Positions 24,236 through 31,424 of a stretch of 64,000 bases of DNA are shown here, in pieces; the first letter of the stretch is position 1; the number at the start of each line of letters is the position of its first letter. Under the pieces are notes generated by a model. That model had not been told where the DNA came from. It saw only the letters and a list, made by a program, of their open reading frames with translations, and searched no databases. The DNA is taken from assembly GCF_900583165.1 (NCBI RefSeq), contig NZ_UTKY01000122.1:181102-245101 (forward strand). The letters are read 5' to 3'. Source of the DNA: Pseudomonas viridiflava (lineage in GTDB: Bacteria; Pseudomonadota; Gammaproteobacteria; Pseudomonadales; Pseudomonadaceae). The position numbers were made by a program, and so were the translations under genes.

Positions 24236-25054
24236 TCAAAATGGTATGGTCTCATCCCACAGGGGCTCGTCAGTCTTCTGAGCTGGGCTTTTGGCCTTGA
24301 TTCTCGCTTCCAGCGACTTGATAAAACGGATGGACGTTGCCACGTGATTGAAGATAAGCAGGCTCTCGTCGTAGTTCAGGATCGGATTGTCATGCGCAAG
24401 GCTTTTGTTGTTGCGCACATCATTGAAGGCCTCTAGCACCGAGATACTGGACCTCAATATGCGTTCCGTCATCGCCGACTCAAGATGGCCACTCCCACGT
24501 AGGGCCTTCACGTACTCGCCGAGGACACTGTGCAGCGGCTTGTCCCGGCTGATCGTTATTCCATGCGGCTCACAGGTGACCCGGATGAACTTGTTCACGA
24601 ACGTATGCAGGCGATCAAGGGCACCCTCGGGCTGATTTTTTTCGATGGCTTCGCGCACGTGCTGGGCCACCACCTCAAAATCGCGTTCGTCGGCAATCGC
24701 CGTCAGCGCTTCCAGATCGACGACAGGCTGGCCGCTCAGCAGGCGCTGAGCGATCTTGCGGCAGTCATCTACTATCAGCGGGTTGCTGTTACCCAGCCGC
24801 CCAATTTGGACCCCATAGGCAATCAACCCTTCGAGTACCTTGCCGACGGTGTGGTTCGGTGCGGTGTCCCAGAAGGTACGCATCCGCTTGGCCTTGGAGC
24901 TACCAGATACCCGGAACTGAGCGGAGTCAATATCGACACGGAAGTCGAGGAAGAACTCCGCATAGGTGCGATCTGAGAAGTTCAGGACATACCCGTCGCC
25001 CATCTCCAGCAGTTTTTCGAGCTTGCGCCGCTCTAATGCACTGATCTCTGCCAT
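24236..25054 (-). CDS. abortive infection family protein, array cassette
   Basis: 272 residues. The C-terminal half carries VRNNKSLAHDNP (about residues 216-227), the R-N-N-x-S-x-A-H-D block of Abi_C-like domains, preceded by a helical bundle (ILRSSISVLEAFND). The N-terminal domain (residues 1-110) is unclassified. An abortive-infection defence role is likely by family. It is the second Abi_C-like cassette in the array, and the two proteins are not close in sequence. Confidence 0.62.
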   Translation of the reverse strand: MAEISALERRKLEKLLEMGDGYVLNFSDRTYAEFFLDFRVDIDSAQFRVSGSSKAKRMRTFWDTAPNHTVGKVLEGLIAYGVQIGRLGNSNPLIVDDCRKIAQRLLSGQPVVDLEALTAIADERDFEVVAQHVREAIEKNQPEGALDRLHTFVNKFIRVTCEPHGITISRDKPLHSVLGEYVKALRGSGHLESAMTERILRSSISVLEAFNDVRNNKSLAHDNPILNYDESLLIFNHVATSIRFIKSLEARIKAKSPAQKTDEPLWDETIPF

Positions 25055-25073
25055 GACTTTTTCGTCTCAGTAT

Positions 25074-25145
25074 CGCGGACGCGAAAGCCGCACCCTAGTA
25101 CGGCCAACCCCCCAATCAAGGGGGAGTATAGGAGCGGCCTTTTCC
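25074..25145 (-). repeat. class A cassette site
   Basis: On the minus strand ACGGAAAAGG, CTATAC, a TCCCCC-TTGATT-GGGGGG hairpin, TTGGCCGTACTAGGGTG and CGGCTTTCGCGTCCGCG. A very good match to the class A pattern. Confidence 0.65.
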
Positions 25146-25187
25146 GTTGTCTTTGCGTGGTCGGGCACATCGCAGTGTGTTGCCAAC

Positions 25188-25556
25188 TTAGGGTTGGCGT
25201 TCGCCAGCGCTCATGATTCCGTTCGAGACTTCATTGTCGATCTCGATCTGATCCAAGAATTGTCTCTCAGCCGCATTTGGCAATTTGTACCGATAAATCA
25301 CATCAGTTACGTCTTTGATCTCCGAGATGCTCCGCTCAATGGCGATGGATGTCTCGATCAGCTGCTCCAGGTTAGATTTGGTCGACTCGAAACCCTCTTT
25401 AAAAAGGCTCTCATTAACGTCGTGAAGAGCTGCCGTGACCTGAATAAGCGATGAAATACCAGTCTTGGCTTGGGAAACGTTGAAGAAAATCCCAACGCCT
25501 AGAATGCAAATCACCGCCAACAAGCTGGCGATAATCATGAGCAAAGTTTCAGTCAT
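25188..25556 (-). CDS. membrane-anchored coiled-coil protein, array cassette
   Basis: 122 residues: one N-terminal transmembrane helix (LLMIIASLLAVICILGVGIF) and a Ser/Glu/Ile-rich coiled coil. The ribosome site AAAGGAAATTC is the end of the class B site. No known family. Confidence 0.55.
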   Translation of the reverse strand: MTETLLMIIASLLAVICILGVGIFFNVSQAKTGISSLIQVTAALHDVNESLFKEGFESTKSNLEQLIETSIAIERSISEIKDVTDVIYRYKLPNAAERQFLDQIEIDNEVSNGIMSAGERQP

Positions 25557-25563
25557 AGTGAAT

Positions 25564-25672
25564 TTCCTTTGATTCGTAGCTGCATTGGCAAAGCGTTCAT
25601 AAGTCCCCTGCTAGCTTGATTGGGCAATGAACGCTTTACGATGCAGCCCCGTGGGGCTGGTCGGATTATCCT
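25564..25672 (-). repeat. class B (long) cassette site, copy 3 (variant)
   Basis: Shorter than the other two, with a different middle but the same end arms: GCTGCATTGGCAAAGCGTTCAT and ATGAACGCTTTACGATGCAGC. The inner arm sequence differs from copies 1 and 2 on both sides in a compensating way, and again one base stays unpaired near GCAT. This supports selection on folding. Confidence 0.7.
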
Positions 25673-25707
25673 CGTTAACTGACGGTGTTTGGCTTGCCCC
25701 CACGCAG

Positions 25708-26403
25708 TCAGTGCTTTACGTAGCGCGTCTTACCGCCCGATGTGATGCAGTAATGACCGCCTCGGGGCCCGTAACAAAAATTCCCGCCTCCGCAACCGCA
25801 ATCCGAATCGGAATAGCCACCACCGGGACCCGTCTGGGGCGAGCTGCTGGGGGCCGTCTTGATCGTCAACTTCATGGCCTTCACCTGGGCAACCCGATTG
25901 GCTACAAGAGGGTCCATGGTCTTCACATTGCGAATGATTCGACAGTCGAGGACGGTCAGCATGGCTCCAGCCAGCTGAGCGTTAGTTGTGGCCAGTTTTT
26001 CAAAGCGCTCCAAGTCTTGGTCGCGCTGCTTAACATTAACGTTGTGCAAGTGCATGTATTTACTATGCATCGGCTCTTCGGCGGCTTGCTGAGTCATGAT
26101 CTTAAATGCGGGGGCCATAGGGTGCTGCAAGGCCTGCATTCGAGCTACAACAGCCGTTGTCGATGATCCTTGAATTCCCAGCAGATTATCGGAATTGTCG
26201 GCCCACAAGACCTCTGAAATCAGCTTAGTGAGCCCTTCCATCTGCTTGGCCTCCAGTGACGGGAAGTAGTGCTTTTCAAGGTCTGGTGCCGAGCAATACT
26301 GCTTGTAGAACTGTTCCAGGTCTTGCCCATCCGCCCATGGCGAAACCGCATCGGCTTGCGCATAGGCAAAGGGCCACAGGGCAATGGCCCCCAGCAAAAT
26401 CAT
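25708..26403 (-). CDS. secreted protein with PBCV-type basic adaptor-like tail, array cassette
   Basis: 231 residues from ATG 26403, with a signal peptide (MILLGAIALWPFAYAQADA). An upstream TTG at about 26418 sits closer to AAGGAG and is an alternative start. The C-terminus has a Cys/Gly-rich segment (DCGCGGGNFC) and then YGPRGGHYCITSGGKTRYV, which resembles the short 'PBCV-specific basic adaptor' motif. The body is helical. Probably periplasmic or secreted. Function unknown. Confidence 0.55.
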   Translation of the reverse strand: MILLGAIALWPFAYAQADAVSPWADGQDLEQFYKQYCSAPDLEKHYFPSLEAKQMEGLTKLISEVLWADNSDNLLGIQGSSTTAVVARMQALQHPMAPAFKIMTQQAAEEPMHSKYMHLHNVNVKQRDQDLERFEKLATTNAQLAGAMLTVLDCRIIRNVKTMDPLVANRVAQVKAMKLTIKTAPSSSPQTGPGGGYSDSDCGCGGGNFCYGPRGGHYCITSGGKTRYVKH

Positions 26404-26418
26404 TCGTAGCAATAGCAA

Positions 26419-26484
26419 TCTCCTTGTAGCTGCTACTGACCTAACCCCGCACATCGGCGGGCAGGCGGTAGACGGGCCTTTCCG
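26419..26484 (-). repeat. class A cassette site
   Basis: On the minus strand AACGGAAAGG, CTACCGCCTG, a CCCGCC/GCGGGG hairpin, TTAGGTCAGTAGCAGC and AAGGAG. The left junction overlaps the stop of the gene at 26485-26760. Confidence 0.55.
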
Positions 26485-26760
26485 TTAACTGGTGAGGGTG
26501 CTGACCGGGCTGAGTGCCTGGGCCAGTGTCATGACCTTTGCCCCTGCGAATTCTGTCGGAACCTGGGACACAAGAGCCATTAGCAGAACTTGCGCTTTAG
26601 ATTCAGCGAGAAAGTTAAGCGGACCTTTCTCGCCTGCCTTGGTTTTGCCGGGTGCATCTGGCCGATACCAGTCGATACGGATCTTCTCAGGGTCAATTGC
26701 GAAACTCTTTAGCAGTTGCCCATGGGTGTTTTGAATGACCCATTTTTCAGCGTTGTTCAT
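26485..26760 (-). CDS. hypothetical protein, array cassette
   Basis: 91 residues from ATG 26760 (ATAGGAAAATC ahead). Soluble, single small domain (WVIQNTHGQLLKSFAID...). No recognised family. The in-frame upstream extension to 26865 crosses the site-like DNA and is rejected. Confidence 0.5.
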   Translation of the reverse strand: MNNAEKWVIQNTHGQLLKSFAIDPEKIRIDWYRPDAPGKTKAGEKGPLNFLAESKAQVLLMALVSQVPTEFAGAKVMTLAQALSPVSTLTS

Positions 26761-26790
26761 CGTGATTTTCCTATGACTGAGACGGATATA

Positions 26791-26818
26791 GTTGACGGCA
26801 ACGCGTGCTACTAGCCGG
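26791..26818 (-). repeat. weak class A-like half-site
   Basis: On the minus strand GGCTAGTAGCACGCG and TTGCCGTC just after the stop of the gene at 26819-27139, resembling the GNCAGTA...GGGCG part of class A without the hairpin. Weak evidence. Confidence 0.25.
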
Positions 26819-27139
26819 TCATTCTTGTTTCTTGTCACTCGCTGAATCCCGAACACGCCGGGCATCCGCCTCTATCTCTTTTTGGGTGGCGCCATACCGA
26901 CCGGTGAACGGGTTTTGGGTAAGCCCCAAAAAATCGTGTACACGCTGCGCCATGCCACTCCGGTCGATGTAGAACGCCCAGAGCCCGTTGAATGACATCC
27001 CTATGATGATAAAAACCAAGGACAACAGCCGTGTAGGCCCACTTTCACCAAACACAAACGGCACAAGGCCGGCAAAAAGCATCCCCGCTCCGACTGGCCA
27101 GAGCAGAAATGCTGCATACAGACTTCGCCGCACCTTCAT
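26819..27139 (-). CDS. small membrane protein in an MNT-containing gene group
   Basis: 106 residues from ATG 27139 with two transmembrane helices (LYAAFLLWPVGAGMLFAGLV and LLSLVFIIIGMSFNGLWAFY) and a charged tail. Fourth gene of the first cassette after the recombinase. The spacing of 16 bp to the MNT gene suggests one transcript. Function unknown. Confidence 0.55.
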   Translation of the reverse strand: MKVRRSLYAAFLLWPVGAGMLFAGLVPFVFGESGPTRLLSLVFIIIGMSFNGLWAFYIDRSGMAQRVHDFLGLTQNPFTGRYGATQKEIEADARRVRDSASDKKQE

Positions 27140-27155
27140 GACTGAACTTCCTGGA

Positions 27156-27506
27156 TCAGATGGTCGGGATAGTTGAGGTGGAATTTCCAACGTCATAGAC
27201 CACGACACTTGACTGCCCTAAAGCCTGATGGATGCGGGGCGTCTCCACCTCACCTCCATACCAATCAAGATCGACGATCACAGGAACAATTCCGGCTATC
27301 GAGGCCTTGAGGCGCTGCGCTTCACAGGTCCAGGTAGTAAATGGATTGGTATCTCCCTGCAAGGTGAAAATCTCGACCGCGATATCCAGATCGCTGCTTG
27401 GCTTATGCGCGCCACGAACTCGACTGCCGAAGAGATACGCCTTTCGAATTAGCGGCTCGGAGCTGGCCCATTTCGCGACGGCAGCAGCCATAGTCTCAAT
27501 GTTCAT
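27156..27506 (-). CDS. MNT-type nucleotidyltransferase-like protein
   Basis: 116 residues from ATG 27506 (TAGGAAATGGATC ahead). The motif LFGSRVRGAHKPSSDLDIAV (GS-x10-DxD, about residues 24-43) defines the minimal nucleotidyltransferase (MNT) family. Such proteins are usually antitoxins that modify HEPN toxins. Here the immediate neighbours are not HEPN proteins but a PD-(D/E)XK-like protein and a membrane protein. Overlap with the upstream gene's stop suggests coupling. Confidence 0.75.
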   Translation of the reverse strand: MNIETMAAAVAKWASSEPLIRKAYLFGSRVRGAHKPSSDLDIAVEIFTLQGDTNPFTTWTCEAQRLKASIAGIVPVIVDLDWYGGEVETPRIHQALGQSSVVVYDVGNSTSTIPTI

Positions 27507-27516
27507 GATCCATTTC

Positions 27517-27986
27517 CTATACTTCAGACCGCGCCCAGCGCAGTCTGCTGATCGCTTTGAATTGACTGATACCGACTGAGCCACGTTCGTTTCGAGCCTT
27601 TGACCCAGGCCTTGTCAGTAACGCCTCAACCGCAGAGCGATCCGCTTCAAAAATCTGGAAAGCGTTGTAATCCGCATCGAGAAGAACCAGTAAAACTGTA
27701 TCGAAGGGTTGCCTTAAATCGATTGATCCCACTCGACCGCTTCGCATTCGTGGGCTCGTGAAATACCGCCCCTTGATTTGAATTCTGACTTTCAGCCCAT
27801 CTCTCACTTCTGTCGCGTCGTACCCAGCTTGCCTAGCCAGTTCCAACTCGACGTTGAGGTGCCGAGCTGCCTCGTACTCTGCGATTTCCCCAGTCACACC
27901 CAGCGGTTTGCGAGTGAGTTGGTAATAACGGCGAGCCAAAACCTTGGTGTCTCGAAGGATCTGGTACACCTCATCGGCATCCTCCA
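27517..27986 (-). CDS. possible PD-(D/E)XK nuclease-like protein
   Basis: 156 residues from ATG 27986 (AAAGGAAATTCGC ahead). It contains GVTGEIAEYEAARHL then VRDGLKVRIQIKGR (about residues 67-80): glutamate, aspartate and Q-x-K spacing like PD-(D/E)XK nucleases (DUF6998-like). Next comes SIDLRQPFDTVLLVLLD. Nuclease activity is likely but not proven. Transcribed between two short genes and upstream of the MNT gene. Confidence 0.5.
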
Positions 27987-27998
27987 TGCGAATTTCCT

Positions 27999-28304
27999 TT
28001 AATCGGACGCTAATCCCATGTGCATGACATACCACGCACCGATGTCCATACAACCTTCCCCAACATAACGGCCGCCAAGACGACGAAGAAAACCCTGCTT
28101 AGCTTCCTCCGTGGACAGCCTCAACCAAGGGCTATCGTCGCCATACGAGACCAAGAGCTGTCCATTTGGTGCACGCTCGGCTTTGTATTGAGCGAACTCT
28201 GTTTCACCGTCAACGGCTTCATGGAGGGCGTACACGTCCTCTACGTCCGTCTGCACAGCTCCATCGAGCCATTCGTCAAAATCGGTCAGTGTGAGCCTAG
28301 CCAT
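27999..28304 (-). CDS. hypothetical protein, first gene of the array
   Basis: 101 residues from ATG 28304 (GAGGAAATCAAC ahead). It begins ARLTLTDFDEWLDGAVQ and contains KAERAPNGQLLVSYGDDSPW. Soluble, no recognised family. It is the cassette gene nearest the minus-strand recombinase, so in an integron-like model it would be the most recently acquired unit. Confidence 0.5.
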   Translation of the reverse strand: MARLTLTDFDEWLDGAVQTDVEDVYALHEAVDGETEFAQYKAERAPNGQLLVSYGDDSPWLRLSTEEAKQGFLRRLGGRYVGEGCMDIGAWYVMHMGLASD

Positions 28305-28322
28305 TGTTGATTTCCTCAAGTT

Positions 28323-28354
28323 CTCGGGGGCAAAAACCTCACCCCTGGACGGAC
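28323..28354 (-). repeat. possible primary (attI-like) half-site beside the recombinase
   Basis: On the minus strand: GTCCGTCCAGGGGTGAGG then TTTTTGCCCCCGAG. It resembles the right half of class A sites (GNCNGTACNAGGGCGYGG, TTTCGCGTCC) but lacks the hairpin half. It lies 44 bp past the recombinase stop and just before the first cassette. Interpretation by analogy with integron attI. Confidence 0.4.
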
Positions 28355-28398
28355 ATTTCAATATCAATGCTGACTAGCGGAAAAAGTTACCGATATCA

Positions 28399-29223
28399 CT
28401 ATGCCAGTGCAAGCTCGAAAGCACGACGGATAACCTCGATGTCAACAGTTAGATACGGCTTGCTGTGATCGAGGCAGGCATGACCGAGGATGGTCTGTAC
28501 CATCTCCACGTCGCCGGTCGCAGCCAGCACCTTTGCCGCCAGAGATCGCCTGCCACTGTGTGACGAACCCTGCTTGATACCGGCCTGCCGGTAGAGCCGA
28601 CTGATCGTCTGCTGGAGCGAATCACAGGCACGGTAAACCTCCGGACCGCTGTCCAATTGGCGATGTTTAAACGCAAGTTCAAACGCTTGGCCCTTGTGTG
28701 TGGTAACCAGCTTTGAACCTGGGCGCAGGCCCCGATATTCATCAGCGCCGGACAGGCCCCACCGGCGCTGCAAGCGAACCGCGATCCAGCCGTCCAAGGC
28801 GGCAAGGCATCGAGCATGTGTCAGGTATAAATTGCGGGGTCGGCAGCCCTTGGTGATGTCTGCTCGTAGATACACCTCGGACTTAATAGCTCCGCTGGGG
28901 TACAGCACGTCTGCGACCTTCAGCAAGGCCAGTTCGGTGACGCGAATCCCAGTGGTGTGTGTGAGCCATAAAAGCATCACGTCGCGCTCTGGCAGACGGC
29001 CAGTAACAGATGCAACGCGGATCAAGTGTTTGTATTGCCCTGGACGAAGAGATGCTGCGCGGCGGATGGGTGTAGTCATACGGTTCTCTGTCAGGATTGA
29101 TGACGAATCGCGGACGATCCTGAGAGAGTTTGCAACGGGCCTCCTGAATAGCTTACAGACCCGCGTGCCGTGGTGTTCACGGAAAATGGGGGGGGTGACG
29201 ATATCGTCATCAACGAAGCTCAT
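28399..29223 (-). CDS. minimal tyrosine recombinase heading the cassette array
   Basis: 274 residues as drawn (ATG 29223, GGGAAA 13 bases ahead), or 227 from ATG at 29079. The catalytic domain is complete: Arg in TTGIRVTELALL, Lys in ITKGCRPR, His-x-x-Arg in GSSHSGRRS, His in ILGHACLDHS and Tyr in KPYLTVD. There is little room for a core-binding domain, so it is unusually small. It lacks the extra IntI-specific helix region as far as I can judge. It is followed on its own strand by the whole array, as an integron integrase precedes its cassettes. Confidence 0.78.
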   Translation of the reverse strand: MSFVDDDIVTPPIFREHHGTRVCKLFRRPVANSLRIVRDSSSILTENRMTTPIRRAASLRPGQYKHLIRVASVTGRLPERDVMLLWLTHTTGIRVTELALLKVADVLYPSGAIKSEVYLRADITKGCRPRNLYLTHARCLAALDGWIAVRLQRRWGLSGADEYRGLRPGSKLVTTHKGQAFELAFKHRQLDSGPEVYRACDSLQQTISRLYRQAGIKQGSSHSGRRSLAAKVLAATGDVEMVQTILGHACLDHSKPYLTVDIEVIRRAFELALA

Positions 29224-29407
29224 CGAGAGTGGAATTTCCCTAGAGCCTCAACCACTCTCTCCACCCAAGATCGAAGGACCACATTAGCTGTAACGTAAAC
29301 ATCCCCAGTCCTTTCCCAGAAAAAGCGATTCATTAGACCTCAGGTTTCTTACGGAATAATTCGACCTTTGACTTGATTCTGCTCCCAGCTCCATATGGGA
29401 CAGCATC

Positions 29408-29740
29408 ATGCCGACTACCGTCTTTCGCTGCTTACTACTCTCGCTGGCTATCGTTCACGGCAGCAGCTATGCCGCCTCGGCTCATGAGCAGGATCAACTC
29501 AGCCTTATCCAGCGGCAACTCGACACCATCGAACGCCTTGCGACACGAGCTGAGGCCGCCAGCACGGCTGAACCAGTCGAGCGCTATCGCTTCGACTATC
29601 TCCGTCTGTCTAAGGACATCCAACGTATTCGCCAGGGGGTGCAGGGCTATATGTCCCCCTCTCGCGCTCAACCCCGCGATGCTACTGAATTGGTCGGTGA
29701 TTACCGTCTGGACGCACTGCCCGCGGAGCCATCGCCATGA
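29408..29740 (+). CDS. RAQPRD family ICE protein
   Basis: 110 residues with a signal peptide (LLLSLAIVHGSSYAASA) and the family signature at its end (SRAQPRDATEL, about residues 86-96). A small periplasmic protein conserved in ICE mating-pair operons, normally directly after TIGR03747. Here it restarts the conjugation operon after the inserted array. TTGACT at 29368 with ATATGG about 20 bp on could supply a weak promoter. Confidence 0.88.
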   Translation: MPTTVFRCLLLSLAIVHGSSYAASAHEQDQLSLIQRQLDTIERLATRAEAASTAEPVERYRFDYLRLSKDIQRIRQGVQGYMSPSRAQPRDATELVGDYRLDALPAEPSP

Positions 29741-29976
29741 GCATGACTGACGCTCAGAGCTCCGCTTTTCAAAACGCCTCCGGCTTTTCGGCGCAAAGCA
29801 GTTCGACACTGTGGCTGTCCCTGGTTCTCGTCCTGGCTTTGCTTTGGTGTGCCTGGGTGATGTGGACGGCTTACCGGGGATGGGCGACAGGCAGTGTGCG
29901 CTTCGGCGCCTTCGGTGGCAGCACTGCACGCGTGTTGCTCGCGTTGTTGGTTCTGATGTTCTTCACCCTTTCCTAA
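29737..29976 (+). CDS. TIGR03758 ICE membrane protein
   Basis: 79 residues with two transmembrane helices (LWLSLVLVLALLWCAWVMW and VLLALLVLMFFTLS). Matches the PFL_4701/TIGR03758 family in size, position and topology. VirB2/pilin-like small membrane proteins occupy this place. The start overlaps RAQPRD. Confidence 0.82.
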   Translation: MSMTDAQSSAFQNASGFSAQSSSTLWLSLVLVLALLWCAWVMWTAYRGWATGSVRFGAFGGSTARVLLALLVLMFFTLS

Positions 29977-29993
29977 ACCAGGAGATCGCCGTC

Positions 29994-30365
29994 ATGCTCA
30001 AGTGCCTTGTCCCCCTGAAAAACAACCTGCGTGATCGTACGAGCCAACGCTTGATCGGTCTGCTGCTGGTGCTCGGCCCAAGCCTGGCTTTAGCCGAACT
30101 ACCGACTATGGAAGCTCCTTCACGCGGTGAAGGTTCCGGGTTGATCGAGACGATCAAAAACTACGCCTACGACGGCGGCATCCTGCTCGGCCTGCTGATC
30201 GCCCTGCTCGCTTTTCTCGGCGTGGCTTGGCACTCGCTGACCGTCTATGCCGACGTGCAGAACCAACGCAAGACTTGGAAGGACCTCGGCGCGGTGGTCG
30301 GCATCGGTGCTCTGTTGGTGGTGATCATCATCTGGTTCCTGACCAAGGCTGCCGCGATTTTGTGA
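29994..30365 (+). CDS. TIGR03745 ICE membrane protein (pilin-like)
   Basis: 123 residues from ATG 29994 (CAGGAGATC ahead). Signal peptide cut after ALA, then two membrane helices (GILLGLLIALLAFLGVAW and GIGALLVVIIIWFLTKAAAI), like a VirB2-type pilin subunit. PFL_4702/TIGR03745 family by position. An upstream in-frame start at 29811 is rejected because it lies inside TIGR03758. Confidence 0.84.
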   Translation: MLKCLVPLKNNLRDRTSQRLIGLLLVLGPSLALAELPTMEAPSRGEGSGLIETIKNYAYDGGILLGLLIALLAFLGVAWHSLTVYADVQNQRKTWKDLGAVVGIGALLVVIIIWFLTKAAAIL

Positions 30366-30372
30366 GGTCGGC

Positions 30373-30786
30373 ATGAACGATACTATCGAGCGTCTTGCCG
30401 ACGGCACCTTGGTTTTTCTGCCCGAGCGACTTAATCGCGATCCTGCCGTATTGCGTGGTTTGACCAATGATGAGATGTGGGTGGCGCTCGGTGTCGGCGC
30501 ACTCGTCGGCTTGGTGCTAGGTGTTCCTCTGGCGATCGCCACCGCCTCCATTGCCGTGGCGCCGACCAGCATGATCGCAAGCATGGCCGTGGTGTTATTT
30601 GCCGGTGGCACACTACTGCGTCGAGCCAAACGGGCCCGCCCCGAGACCTGGTTGTACCGCAAGCTCGAATGGATACTCACCAGCCGTTGGCGCCTGGGTC
30701 GCGGAAGTTTGATCCTGCACTCCGGCGCTTGGACGGTTCGCCGCTCACGTCGACTGCGCCCTGCCCTGTCCCGGTGGGAGCCATGA
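30373..30786 (+). CDS. TIGR03750 conjugal transfer protein (VirB3/TraL-like)
   Basis: 137 residues with two central membrane helices, and the early segment PAVLRGLTNDEMWVALG typical of the TIGR03750 family. An inner-membrane piece of the mating channel, comparable to TraL/VirB3. Overlaps the next gene (ATGA). Confidence 0.82.
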   Translation: MNDTIERLADGTLVFLPERLNRDPAVLRGLTNDEMWVALGVGALVGLVLGVPLAIATASIAVAPTSMIASMAVVLFAGGTLLRRAKRARPETWLYRKLEWILTSRWRLGRGSLILHSGAWTVRRSRRLRPALSRWEP

Positions 30787-31424
30787 GTCGTTTTCGGAAC
30801 AAGGTGGATGCCCAGCAGGCCCACATCTTCAGCCTGCGTCTGGCGGTAATGATCCTCGCCCTCGTCTGTGCCGGACTTTGGTATGGCTGGCGCTCGGCAC
30901 CGACCGATCTGACCGTGCATGTACCCCCGGATCTGCGCTCGGGCAGCACGCGCAAGTGGTGGGATATCCCCTCAGAGAATGTCTATGCCTTTGCCCTGTA
31001 CATCTTCGGCCAACTCAACCGCTGGCCCTCGGATGGCGAGCAGGATTATCGACGCGCCATCTATGGCTTGCAGTCCTACCTGACCCCCGCCTGCAAGGCC
31101 TTCCTCGACGGCGATTATGAGTATCGCAAGGCCGCAGGTGAGCTGCGCCAGCGGGTGCGTGGGGTCTACGAAATTCTCGGCCGAGGTTACAGCGAGGATC
31201 CGGAACTCAGGGTCAAACAACTCGACCGCGACAGCTGGCTGGTCAAGCTCGACCTCAATGCCGATGAGTATTACGCCGCCGAACCGGTGAAACGGGTGGT
31301 GGTGCGTTATCCATTACGCGTGGTGCGTTTCGACCTGGATCCCGAACGCAATAAGTGGGGGCTGGCGCTGGATTGTTATCAGGGCACACCGCAAAAAATC
31401 TCCCTGCCTGGAGGTGAGCCATGA
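30783..31424 (+). CDS. TIGR03746 ICE protein (VirB8/TraE-like)
   Basis: 213 residues from ATG 30783. One N-terminal membrane helix (LAVMILALVCAGLWYGW) and a periplasmic domain. PFL_4703/TIGR03746, the TraE/VirB8-type assembly factor of the channel, by position and topology. The start overlaps TIGR03750 and the stop overlaps TIGR03749. Confidence 0.82.
   Translation: MSRFRNKVDAQQAHIFSLRLAVMILALVCAGLWYGWRSAPTDLTVHVPPDLRSGSTRKWWDIPSENVYAFALYIFGQLNRWPSDGEQDYRRAIYGLQSYLTPACKAFLDGDYEYRKAAGELRQRVRGVYEILGRGYSEDPELRVKQLDRDSWLVKLDLNADEYYAAEPVKRVVVRYPLRVVRFDLDPERNKWGLALDCYQGTPQKISLPGGEP

Larger units (their letters stand above)
15479..29407. mobile_element. recombinase-flanked gene-cassette array inserted in the ICE core
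   Basis: This block splits the normally adjacent TIGR03747 and RAQPRD genes. It is bounded by two tyrosine recombinases pointing inward (15617-16597 plus, 28399-29223 minus). All about 21 genes between them lie on the minus strand in short single-gene or few-gene units. Between units are about 20 hairpin-bearing repeats of three classes (A, B and C below). Almost every gene has AGGAAA as ribosome binding site, unlike the GGAG-type sites of the ICE backbone. The layout resembles an integron cassette array, but neither recombinase looks like IntI. That this is a working capture platform is inference. Confidence 0.65.

Noticed and set aside
28399..29223. Classical integron integrase (IntI)
   Set aside because: The protein is too small, lacks an evident core-binding domain and IntI-type signature, and the repeats do not show RYYYAAC/GTTRRRY cores.
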